DNA of 37,053 bases from Flavobacteriales bacterium (GTDB taxonomy: Bacteria; Bacteroidota; Bacteroidia; Flavobacteriales_D; Sanyastnellaceae): assembly GCA_029245065.1 (NCBI GenBank), contig JAQWQB010000128.1:1-37053 (forward strand). The letters are read 5' to 3'. The position numbers were made by a program, and so were the translations under genes. A model generated the notes under the pieces. The model was not told the origin of the DNA. It saw only the letters and a program-made list of their open reading frames with translations, and made no database searches. Numbering within the stretch: the stretch's first letter is position 1; each line of letters opens with the position of its first letter. Below, in pieces: positions 17,525-24,845 of this stretch.

Positions 17525-18394
17525 ATGATACTCATAGCAGATAGTGGTTCCACGAAATGTGATTGGATTTACATTGACGAAAAAGGAACAGAATTAGGGC
17601 TTTTCAAAACCATGGGACTCAATCCATATTTTCATGATGAAAAGGTGGTAAGTGAAACATTAAGGTCAAATCCTGACCTAATGAAAATCGTAAACGAAGT
17701 AGAATACATTTACTTCTACGGCGCGGGCGCCTCTACACCACATCTGTGTTCAATCATTGAACGTGGAATCAAAGAGGTGTTCAATGCTTCCAAAGTTACG
17801 GTTGATCACGATCTTGTTGGTGCGGCCTATGCCGTATATCAAGGTGCACCTTCCATCACATGTATACTTGGAACCGGTTCGAATTCATGCTTCTTTGACG
17901 GAAAAGAAGTAACTGAAAACGTTCCAGCCCTGGCGTACATCCTTGGCGATGAAGCCTCAGGAAGTTGGTTTGGAAAGCAACTGCTCAGAGAATACTTCTA
18001 CAAACAACTTCCTGCAGACTTGCACGAAGCGTTTGAGAAAGAGTTTCAAATGGATAAAGATATGTTGGTTGAGCGTGTGTACAACGCACCTCATGCCAAC
18101 GTATACTTGGCTAGTTTCATGAAGTTCGTTGGGAAGTTCAACGATCACCCACACGTTGTCAATTGGGTGAAAGATGGTATCAGAACGTTCATCAGAATCC
18201 ACGTTCATTGCTACGAAAACTACAAAGAAGTTGAAACACACTTCATTGGCTCAATAGGCCATTATTTCAAGCCTTGCTTGGAAGCAGTTTGTGCCGAAGA
18301 AGGTGTAAATTTGGGCGTGATAGATCGAAAACCAATCTATGGTTTGGCGAAATATCACGTAAATTACGTCATCCCTCAATTACAGAAACTATGA
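17525..18394 (+). CDS. BadF/BadG-type sugar kinase (N-acetylglucosamine kinase-like; possibly glucose kinase)
   Basis: A 289-residue ASKHA-fold kinase. Phosphate-1 motif IADSGSTKCDW lies at the N-terminus, phosphate-2 motif ILGTGSNSCFFDG near residue 118-130, and the adenosine-side LGDEASGSWFGKQLL near 140-155. The family includes N-acetylglucosamine and glucosamine kinases. In this operon, maltose phosphorylase releases free glucose and no ROK or hexokinase gene is present, so glucose phosphorylation is a reasonable inference, but the substrate cannot be read from sequence. The stop overlaps the next start as ATGA (4 bp), showing tight coupling with the methylglyoxal-synthase-like gene. Confidence 0.85.
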   Translation: MILIADSGSTKCDWIYIDEKGTELGLFKTMGLNPYFHDEKVVSETLRSNPDLMKIVNEVEYIYFYGAGASTPHLCSIIERGIKEVFNASKVTVDHDLVGAAYAVYQGAPSITCILGTGSNSCFFDGKEVTENVPALAYILGDEASGSWFGKQLLREYFYKQLPADLHEAFEKEFQMDKDMLVERVYNAPHANVYLASFMKFVGKFNDHPHVVNWVKDGIRTFIRIHVHCYENYKEVETHFIGSIGHYFKPCLEAVCAEEGVNLGVIDRKPIYGLAKYHVNYVIPQLQKL

Positions 18395-18810
18395 TCCCAA
18401 AGTCAATTGCTGTCATTGCACACAACAAAATGAAACCGGTGCTCACCTCTTTCCTGAAAGAACGAGAAGAGTGGGTGTGGGGTAAAAAGCTATTGGCAAC
18501 CGGATTAACAGCTGATTTCGTTGAACAAGGCGGCGTAAAAGTAAATGTCGAACATTTGAACCCTGGAAAAGAAGGAGGCTACAGCCAACTTCGTTCTGCG
18601 GTTGAAATGGACCAAGTCGAAATGGTTCTCTTTTTCCGAGACCCTGAAATAGAGCAAGACTACGAAGACGAAATTGTAGCTTTTGTAAAAGCGTGTAATA
18701 GGAAGAACATTCCACTTGCAACCAATCCAGCAAGTGCTGAACTTTTGATTCTCGGTTTAATCAAAAAAGAAGCAGCAGAAAAAGTTAGAAATAGAACGAT
18801 AGTAGAATAA
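18391..18810 (+). CDS. Methylglyoxal-synthase-like protein lacking catalytic residues
   Basis: 139 residues from the ATG at 18391, which overlaps the kinase stop as ATGA; an open frame continues upstream but only antisense-like residues are added. The MGS fold is recognisable: IAVIAHNKMKP, LLATGLTADFV, VLFFRDPE and NIPLATNPASAELLI. Compared with E. coli MgsA as I recall it, Asp20 is Asn12, the catalytic Asp71 is Tyr64 and His98 is Tyr91; only the Asp91 equivalent (Asp84) remains. It therefore probably does not make methylglyoxal from dihydroxyacetone phosphate. It may be a regulatory or binding MGS-like domain, or have another activity. Its place between a sugar kinase and beta-phosphoglucomutase points to a role in sugar-phosphate metabolism. 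Confidence 0.8.
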   Translation: MIPKSIAVIAHNKMKPVLTSFLKEREEWVWGKKLLATGLTADFVEQGGVKVNVEHLNPGKEGGYSQLRSAVEMDQVEMVLFFRDPEIEQDYEDEIVAFVKACNRKNIPLATNPASAELLILGLIKKEAAEKVRNRTIVE

Positions 18811-18818
18811 ACGGAGCC

Positions 18819-19484
18819 ATGATAAAAGCGTGCATTTTCGATATGGATGGAGTCATTGTTGACTCTGCGAAATACCATTTCTTAGCATGGCAACGTCTCG
18901 CCGCAGACCTCAGCATTACCTTCACAGAGGAAGACAATGAAAAGCTCAAAGGACTAAGTCGTGTTGATAGCCTCGAACGCATTCTCGAAAAAGGAGATTT
19001 GCAGCTAGATAACGATACCAAGTTGGCATTGATGGACCAGAAAAACCAGTGGTACCTGGAATCAATCAAAGAAATGAAGCCCGAAGAAGTGCTCCCTGGT
19101 GTGCGTGAATTTCTTGTATCACTTCAAGAGAACGGCATTGGAATAGCATTGGGGTCGTCTTCAAAAAATGCCCAACTCATCTTAGAGAAGTGCAATCTCA
19201 CAACATTTTTCAAAAGTGTCATTGACGGAAACAAGGTTACCTTTTCAAAACCAGATCCGGAGGTGTTCTTAAAAGGAGCCTCGGAATTGAATGTTTCGCC
19301 AAAAGACACAGTCGTCTTTGAAGACGCCATAGCAGGAGTAGCAGCAGCGAACAGCGGCGGTTTCTTCTCCGTAGGAATAGGCGATGCCGCTTCATTAACA
19401 GAAGCGAGGATAGTGATACCTGGATTTGAAAATTTCACATTAAGTGCCCTTCAATCAATCGTTGAAGACCAGCAGAATAACTAA
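18819..19484 (+). CDS. pgmB: Beta-phosphoglucomutase
   Basis: A 221-residue HAD-superfamily enzyme converting beta-glucose-1-phosphate to glucose-6-phosphate. The nucleophile motif is FDMDGVIVDS (Asp8 forms the phospho-aspartate, Asp10 is acid/base). The cap region has HFLAWQRLA and LKGLSRVDSLERIL, the substrate-binding segment typical of beta-PGM. HAD motif II is ALGSSSKNA, motif III the KPDPEVFLKGA lysine, and motif IV VVFEDAIAGV. It lies 8 bp after the MGS-like gene and 3 bp before the GH65 phosphorylase gene. The GH65-pgmB pairing is the classic maltose phosphorylase pathway, which strongly supports the assignment. Confidence 0.95.
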   Translation: MIKACIFDMDGVIVDSAKYHFLAWQRLAADLSITFTEEDNEKLKGLSRVDSLERILEKGDLQLDNDTKLALMDQKNQWYLESIKEMKPEEVLPGVREFLVSLQENGIGIALGSSSKNAQLILEKCNLTTFFKSVIDGNKVTFSKPDPEVFLKGASELNVSPKDTVVFEDAIAGVAAANSGGFFSVGIGDAASLTEARIVIPGFENFTLSALQSIVEDQQNN

Positions 19485-19487
19485 GTC

Positions 19488-21764
19488 ATGATAAAGTATC
19501 TTGAAGAAGATGAGTGGAACGTAATTGAAAAAGACTTCCACCCTAATCATCAACGCAGTTCAGAGTCGATTTTCAGTATTGGAAATGGCCGGTTCGGTCA
19601 ACGAGCGAATTTTGAAGAAACGTATTCAGGCGATTCACTTCAAGGAAGTTACATAGCTGGTGTCTATTATCCAGATAAAACCAAAGTTGGTTGGTGGAAA
19701 AACGGTTACCCAGAATACTTCGCTAAAGTGCTCAATAGCGTTAATTGGATTGGCGTTAATGTGTGGGTAAATGGCGAAGAAGTAGACCTCGCAAAAGCGG
19801 AAGTCATCTACTTCGAGCGCAAGCTCAACATGAAGCACGGTTTGCTCCAAAGAAATTGCACGGTGAAATTGGAGAACGGTATGCAAGTGACCTTGGTAAC
19901 AGAGCGCTTTTGTAGCATGGCCAATGATGATCTAGCAGCACTCAAATACACCGTTTCTACAGATCAAGACGCTGAAGTTCGTATCGAATCCTATTTGGAT
20001 GCCGACGTTTCAAACGAAGACACCAATTGGGATGAAAAATTTTGGGTCGAAGGCGAAACGAATAGCTTCGACAGTGGATTGAGCCTTTCATGTGCTACCA
20101 AAAAGACAGATTACCATGTTGGAGTAGCCATGGTTAGCGAACTTTCTGTTGCGCATCAATTATTAGATGTAAGCGAAGAAGAGTTCGCCCAAATGAAAGT
20201 CACAGAGCGTTTCCAAACGCAAGTGAAAGCAAATCAACAGGTAGAACTGACGAAATTCATCTGCTTGGTCAATTCAATGAATGTGCCCAAAGCGGATGTG
20301 CTGAATGAAGCTGAAAAAGGAGCAGGACAAGCCCATACCCTGGGCTATGACTCCCTTAAAAGTGCACACGAATCCGCTTGGGAGTCTATTTGGGAAACGA
20401 GTGATATCGTCATTGAAGGCGACGTTGCTGCCCAACAAGGAATTCGCTTCAACATCTTCCATCTGAATCAGACGTATTCCGGTAAAGACGATCGTCTTAA
20501 CATCGGTCCGAAAGGATTCACAGGTGAAAAGTACGGTGGTTCTACCTACTGGGATACCGAAGCATATTGCATTCCGTTCTACCTTGGAACACATGACAGC
20601 GCCATTGCAAGACAGTTGTTGGTATACCGATTCAAGCAATTAGACAAGGCCATAGAGAACGCTGAAAAACTGGGCTTCAAAAACGGTGCTGCCTTGTACC
20701 CAATGGTGACCATGACTGGTGAGGAGTGCCACAACGAGTGGGAGATCACCTTCGAAGAAATCCATCGAAATGGAGCCATTACTTTCGCCATCTATAATTA
20801 CGTAAGATTCACCAATGACAAATCCTATCTCGCTGAATACGGATTGGATGTGCTCATGGGCATTAGTAGATTCTGGGCACAACGTGTGAATTGGTCTGAA
20901 GCGAAGGGAGCTTATGTGATGCTGGGAGTTACTGGTCCCAATGAATATGAGAACAATGTAAACAACAACTGGTACACAAACTACATAGCGCGTTGGTGCT
21001 TGAAGTATACACTCAAAGTGATCATCGAACTGAAAGAGAATGATCCTGATGCCTACGCTGAAAAAGTAGCTAAGTACCAGTTTAATGAAAAGGAAGAAAC
21101 CCTTCTGTGGGCTGATATTCTTGAGAAAATGTACTTGCCGCAAATGGAAGGCTCTGAGGTGTTCTTACAGCAAGATGGATTCCTAGACAAAGAGCAATTG
21201 AATGTAGCTGACCTGGCGAAGGAAGACAGACCAATCAATCAGAAGTGGTCGTGGGACCGAATTCTTCGAAGCATTTTCATCAAGCAAGCAGACGTCCTGC
21301 AGGGAATGTATTTCTTCGCTCATCATTTCACCGACGAGCAAGTAGAGGCTAACTTCGACTTCTATGAACCTAAAACAGTTCATGAATCAAGTCTCTCACC
21401 TTGCATTCATGTTATTCTGGCTTCGCGCATCAATCGTCAGGAAAAGGCGTATGAACTCTATTTGAGAACATCACGTTTGGACCTAGATGATTACAACCAC
21501 GAGGCGTATCAAGGCCTGCACATTACCGCTATGGCAGGCACATGGATGGCCGTTGTTGAAGGGTTCGGAGGAATGAAAGTAGAAGGGCATCAATTAGCGT
21601 TGAGCCCAAGCTTGCCGAAGCAATGGGATGCATTCAACTTCAGAGTCAACTTCCGGGGAAGCGCTGTTAGAGTCAATGTCACCAAAGATGGCACGAACTT
21701 ATCTCTGGAGACCGGTCAAGCATTGACTGTGTTACTCCATGGAAAGCAAGTGGAAGTGTATTAG
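19488..21764 (+). CDS. GH65 maltose phosphorylase
   Basis: A 758-residue GH65 enzyme of full family length. An N-terminal beta-sandwich (about 1-270) contains NGRFGQRANFEE. The (alpha/alpha)6 barrel has GGSTYWDTEAYCIPFYLGT (substrate and phosphate side), ECHNEWEITFEEIHRNGA (general acid Glu, about residue 417), GVTGPNEYENNVNNNWYTN, and INQKWSWDRI. The C-terminal region has LHITAMAGTWMAVVEGFGG. The HNEWE motif and neighbouring pgmB favour maltose phosphorylase (maltose + Pi to glucose + beta-glucose-1-phosphate) over trehalose or kojibiose phosphorylase, but specificity needs an assay. No signal peptide, so cytoplasmic. Last gene of the operon; its stop overlaps the stop of the convergent gene by 3 bp. 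Confidence 0.92.
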   Translation: MIKYLEEDEWNVIEKDFHPNHQRSSESIFSIGNGRFGQRANFEETYSGDSLQGSYIAGVYYPDKTKVGWWKNGYPEYFAKVLNSVNWIGVNVWVNGEEVDLAKAEVIYFERKLNMKHGLLQRNCTVKLENGMQVTLVTERFCSMANDDLAALKYTVSTDQDAEVRIESYLDADVSNEDTNWDEKFWVEGETNSFDSGLSLSCATKKTDYHVGVAMVSELSVAHQLLDVSEEEFAQMKVTERFQTQVKANQQVELTKFICLVNSMNVPKADVLNEAEKGAGQAHTLGYDSLKSAHESAWESIWETSDIVIEGDVAAQQGIRFNIFHLNQTYSGKDDRLNIGPKGFTGEKYGGSTYWDTEAYCIPFYLGTHDSAIARQLLVYRFKQLDKAIENAEKLGFKNGAALYPMVTMTGEECHNEWEITFEEIHRNGAITFAIYNYVRFTNDKSYLAEYGLDVLMGISRFWAQRVNWSEAKGAYVMLGVTGPNEYENNVNNNWYTNYIARWCLKYTLKVIIELKENDPDAYAEKVAKYQFNEKEETLLWADILEKMYLPQMEGSEVFLQQDGFLDKEQLNVADLAKEDRPINQKWSWDRILRSIFIKQADVLQGMYFFAHHFTDEQVEANFDFYEPKTVHESSLSPCIHVILASRINRQEKAYELYLRTSRLDLDDYNHEAYQGLHITAMAGTWMAVVEGFGGMKVEGHQLALSPSLPKQWDAFNFRVNFRGSAVRVNVTKDGTNLSLETGQALTVLLHGKQVEVY

Positions 21765-22795
21765 TTGCAAAGAGTTGCAAAGACACTCAAGAATATGAGA
21801 AGGTCATTTATACCAACAATGCCGTCACCGTCGTAATCTGATCTTTCACAGTCGGAAGGTAAAATCGAGAATATACATTCTCCATCGTCATTGGTAGCTT
21901 CTGGGTTGTAGTTGCCCGCATCAGGATAGGTACAACCGTACACTTCCAATTCATCGCAAACGCCGTCGTTGTCAAAATCGTTGAGGCAATTCCCTTCACA
22001 ATCTTCGGCTTCTTCTGGGTAAATACAAACACCTTCTACATTTGCTTCAGGATCGTAATTACACGCCGCTTCGTCTAAACAACCATCAACTGGAGCGCCA
22101 GCAATAACAGTGATCCCTACTTCTGTTAATACCGCCCCACCTTGGTTTTCAATGCGCAATGAAATGTCGTAAACACCGGGAAGTTCTGCATCAAATAGTT
22201 CAGCTGTAGCACCTGCAAGTCCTTGCCAGTATGCAAAGCCCAAGTTCTCAGAACCTTGACGAAAGCTCAATTGATCTTGGTTCAATGTTTCCAAGACGAA
22301 TGAAAGTGGAAGTTCATAAGCAGCTGCCTGTGTGGCGTCATCCAGCGGGTCGAAATCAATGACAACAAAAGCCTCAATTTCTTCGAAAGAGTACATAGCC
22401 AAATCAAAACTGTAGATGAAATCCCAGGTCGACAATGGGGGATTCAGCGTTGGGTCTTCGAAGCTTGTTCTGCTAAAACCGGTGATAACATTGTATTCAG
22501 TATCGTTTTCAGGAATGACATCAGAAATGAATCGGTTGTTCACTTTCAAACCCAACTGCATAGGACCGTAATTCACAATGGCCATGTGTTCATTGCTGAT
22601 TCCCGTTCCAAGTTGAATGGCAGCATCCAACGTGGCATCGTAGAGGTAGGTCGAAGTGAACGTTTCACAACTTCCATCGTCGTTTACGGCAGCAGGATCA
22701 AAATTTACAGCATTGGAATCAGTGCACCCGTCTTGGGCAATTCCTGAAAGAGAGAGCAGGGCAAAGAATAGTGTACTAAGCGTTAAGTTCTTCAT
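21761..22795 (-). CDS. Secreted cysteine-module protein with dockerin-like C-terminus, unknown function
   Basis: A 344-residue secreted protein (signal MKNLTLSTLFFALLSLSGIAQ). It opens with a GCTDSNAVNFDPAAVNDDGSC module and repeats the type twice near the end (GCLDEAACNYDPEANVEGVC and GCTYPDAGNYNPEATNDDGEC), a signature frequent in Cryomorphaceae-type surface proteins. A central beta domain (about 45-240) is not recognised. An acidic NDFDNDGVCDELEVYGC stretch and the final DYDGDGIVGINDLLIFLSVF resemble calcium-binding dockerin/thrombospondin-3 loops. It has no classical T9SS tail. It converges on the maltose phosphorylase gene, and a 10-bp tandem duplication covers both stop codons. The gene is not obviously part of the glucan system. 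Confidence 0.75.
   Translation of the reverse strand: MKNLTLSTLFFALLSLSGIAQDGCTDSNAVNFDPAAVNDDGSCETFTSTYLYDATLDAAIQLGTGISNEHMAIVNYGPMQLGLKVNNRFISDVIPENDTEYNVITGFSRTSFEDPTLNPPLSTWDFIYSFDLAMYSFEEIEAFVVIDFDPLDDATQAAAYELPLSFVLETLNQDQLSFRQGSENLGFAYWQGLAGATAELFDAELPGVYDISLRIENQGGAVLTEVGITVIAGAPVDGCLDEAACNYDPEANVEGVCIYPEEAEDCEGNCLNDFDNDGVCDELEVYGCTYPDAGNYNPEATNDDGECIFSILPSDCERSDYDGDGIVGINDLLIFLSVFATLCN
21764..21783. repeat. Tandem 10-bp duplication at overlapping stop codons
   Basis: GTTGCAAAGA occurs twice with no gap (21764-21773 and 21774-21783). It begins at the last base of the maltose phosphorylase stop codon and encodes the last residues (FATLCN) of the convergent gene. Confidence 0.8.
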
Positions 22796-22849
22796 GGCAA
22801 GTTGAATAAGTCATCAATGGTATTAAGTAAATGTAGTTAATTCACTCAG

Positions 22850-22897
22850 AATCAACAATACGTTGATTGAGACGTAGTGAAAGTGAACTCGTCACTT
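22850..22897 (-). terminator. Two tandem hairpins downstream of exonuclease III gene
   Basis: AAGTGA-N5-TCACTT (22881-22897) and AATCAAC-N5-GTTGATT (22850-22868) are perfect inverted repeats. On the minus strand they follow the exonuclease III stop by 8 bp and 37 bp. Neither is followed by a clear T run, so termination is only possible. They could also act as sites upstream of the next minus-strand gene (start 22795). Confidence 0.4.
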
Positions 22898-22905
22898 GGA
22901 TTCAG

Positions 22906-23676
22906 TCACAGGGATACTTCTAGTCCGACCGGACAGTGGTCAGATCCTTCAACTTCATTCAAGATGGTTGCATTCGAAAGGTTGGAAAGGAGTTGTTTAC
23001 TCAAAATGAAATAGTCCAAACGCCATCCAACGTTTTTTGCGCGCGCTTGACCTCGAAAGCTCCACCATGAATACTTTACTTCATCTGGGTTCAGATGACG
23101 AAACGTATCCACATAACCAGCTTCTAAGATGGCACTTAGCCCATCAATCTCTGTTTGAGTGTAGCCAGGAGATTTATTGTAATTGGGTTTCGGACGTGCA
23201 ATATCAATTTCTTGGTGCGCCACATTCAAGTCGCCACAAACAATGACCGGCTTCTTGGCCTCCAATTGAAGCATATGTTCCTTAAACGCTTCGTCCCATT
23301 CCTTTCGATAGGGAAGGCGCTTCAATTCGTTCTGTGAATTTGGAGTGTACACCGTCACAACATAATAGCTTTCGAACTCAGCAGTGAGCACGCGTCCTTC
23401 TGTATCGTGGTCTTCAATTCCCAGCCCATAGGAAACTTCAATAGGTGCTGATTTGGTGAGCAATGCCACACCAGAATAACCTTTTTTAATGGCAGAGTTC
23501 GAATACACGTGGTATCCTTCAAGCCCATGCAACGCTTCGCTGACTTGATCGTCTTGCGCTTTGGTCTCTTGCAAGCAAATGACATCTGGACTATTCAACT
23601 CGCTTCCGATTTTAGCGATAAACTCTTTCTTAACGGCAGCGCGAATGCCGTTCACGTTCCAAGAAACTAGGTACAT
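22906..23676 (-). CDS. xth: Exodeoxyribonuclease III (AP endonuclease family)
   Basis: 256 residues from ATG at 23676. An in-frame TTG seven codons upstream is rejected because an exact -7 promoter element (23695-23702) overlaps it. EEP-fold motifs in order: LVSWNVNGIRA (N-terminal Asn), VICLQETKAQ (metal-binding Glu), GYSGVALLTK, VVTVYTPNS, VICGDLNVAHQEIDIARP (catalytic Asp-Asn), YSWWSFRGQAR, WRLDYFILS and the C-terminal SDHCPVGLEV (Asp-His). It repairs abasic sites and degrades DNA 3'-5' in the cytoplasm. A single-gene transcription unit by spacing. Confidence 0.95.
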   Translation of the reverse strand: MYLVSWNVNGIRAAVKKEFIAKIGSELNSPDVICLQETKAQDDQVSEALHGLEGYHVYSNSAIKKGYSGVALLTKSAPIEVSYGLGIEDHDTEGRVLTAEFESYYVVTVYTPNSQNELKRLPYRKEWDEAFKEHMLQLEAKKPVIVCGDLNVAHQEIDIARPKPNYNKSPGYTQTEIDGLSAILEAGYVDTFRHLNPDEVKYSWWSFRGQARAKNVGWRLDYFILSKQLLSNLSNATILNEVEGSDHCPVGLEVSL

Positions 23677-23694
23677 AGATACTATTTTAGAAAA

Positions 23695-23702
23695 CAAAGG
23701 TA
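23695..23702 (-). promoter_or_regulatory. Candidate -7 element for exonuclease III gene
   Basis: TACCTTTG on the minus strand, an exact TAnnTTTG match, 18 bp upstream of the ATG at 23676. No -33 TTG at normal spacing was found. Confidence 0.45.
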
Positions 23703-23724
23703 CGTCTACCGAAAAGGAGAAGCC

Positions 23725-24774
23725 TTACTCGTCAAGGAAAATTTTCAGCGTGTCGAGTTCTGGCGAAATGCACAGGTGTTCACTCACCATCATAAGTTTC
23801 ATCATGTAGTTGTCTGTGTTTTGGAATTCACCAGATGCCTCCATATTAACAAGGTGCTCATACGTAGGAGCGGGAACCACATTCATAATCGTGAACGCCT
23901 CTTGATCGAGGTCATAACTGATGATGGTTTTTTCGTCGTTCTTCAACTTGTTTTCGATGACGTAAAAACCAGGGAATTTCACAAACTCCGCATTCCAGTA
24001 GCCAATGTAGCCCATTGAAAAGAGCGGATACAACGCCAAATGACTCTTTTTGTTCATGGAGTCCAGCATTTCTTTGACTTCATCCAACTTCGACCGCAAG
24101 AAGTAACTTTTGGTTTCCGAAGGGGTGAAGTTTGCATACTTTGACCAACGCATGTTCGAATTGTAATACTCGAACTCACCTAATTTTAGTTTGTAGTTAA
24201 ACTGAGAAGGGCGGTCTAAGACATACCCAGGGTAATACCACTTCATTTCTTGCTTCTGCCCAAACTCAATTTCTTTGAGCATGGTGTAAACACCTAAAGA
24301 ATAAGTGGAATATGATTCGTCGTAAAGTCCCAGAAGACTCGCTAGTGCTGTTTCGCCTTTATCAAAAAAGCTGACAGCAATCAATTTGTCTCCGTCGTAC
24401 ACACATACCTCGCGTGTATCGAAAACACTAGAAACGAATCCACTGTTTAGGTAGTCACTTAAAGTAGGGTGAATAAACCCTTTGAATTTTTTCTTCTGGT
24501 TTTGATAGAGCCGTTCCTTGTGTTCATCGGGAGAGGCCATTCCGTAAGTAACCTTGAAGTTCTCTTCTACTTTACGAATGATTTTTCGTTGGCTCTTTCG
24601 AAGGCTAAACTTCTCAATAGCTAGCCTGATATTGACAACCGAATAGATTTGCTCCTCGATACAAAGAAGATCCATCTTGTACAACATGACGGATCCTCTG
24701 AACCAGCCAGAAGCCAAATAAGTATCATACCTCGAAGGAGAGAGTCGCTGAGGGAAATAAGTTTGTACAAGCAT
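23725..24774 (-). CDS. Arginyl-tRNA--protein transferase-like (Ate1/Bpt) GNAT-fold protein
   Basis: A 349-residue protein whose first ~240 residues follow the order of bacterial aminoacyl-tRNA-protein transferases: SRYDTYLASGWFRGS, then VNIRLAIEKFSLRKSQRKIIRK (compare the R-[ST]-x-R/Q-RR helix), DYLNSGFVSSVF, LIAVSFFDKGETALASL, YSLGVYTMLKEIEFGQ, MKWYYPGYVLD, FNYKLKLGEFEYYN. Those enzymes add Arg or Leu to protein N-termini for N-degron degradation. The paired Cys normally just before the VNIR segment are absent except one (LLCIEEQ). A ~110-residue C-terminal extension is unrecognised. It may therefore use another donor or be a divergent Bacteroidota branch. Assignment is by motif pattern and moderately sure. 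Confidence 0.7.
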   Translation of the reverse strand: MLVQTYFPQRLSPSRYDTYLASGWFRGSVMLYKMDLLCIEEQIYSVVNIRLAIEKFSLRKSQRKIIRKVEENFKVTYGMASPDEHKERLYQNQKKKFKGFIHPTLSDYLNSGFVSSVFDTREVCVYDGDKLIAVSFFDKGETALASLLGLYDESYSTYSLGVYTMLKEIEFGQKQEMKWYYPGYVLDRPSQFNYKLKLGEFEYYNSNMRWSKYANFTPSETKSYFLRSKLDEVKEMLDSMNKKSHLALYPLFSMGYIGYWNAEFVKFPGFYVIENKLKNDEKTIISYDLDQEAFTIMNVVPAPTYEHLVNMEASGEFQNTDNYMMKLMMVSEHLCISPELDTLKIFLDE

Positions 24775-24845
24775 TGGGCCAAGGGTGCAAATCGTATTAT
24801 TGACGGTTCGCTGTTGGTAAAGTTACGCTTTTTATATTGAACATT

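Noticed and set aside
18274-18390. Upstream extension of the methylglyoxal-synthase-like frame
   Set aside because: The 39 extra codons overlap the kinase gene and have no fold-like pattern; the ATGA overlap start at 18391 fits the family's N-terminus.
20274-21143. Two long minus-strand open frames (121 and 167 codons)
   Set aside because: Both lie antisense inside the GH65 gene, whose motifs are unambiguous.
23677-23697. Longer exonuclease III start at TTG 23697
   Set aside because: It overlaps an exact -7 promoter element, and the ATG at 23676 begins exactly at the conserved N-terminus.
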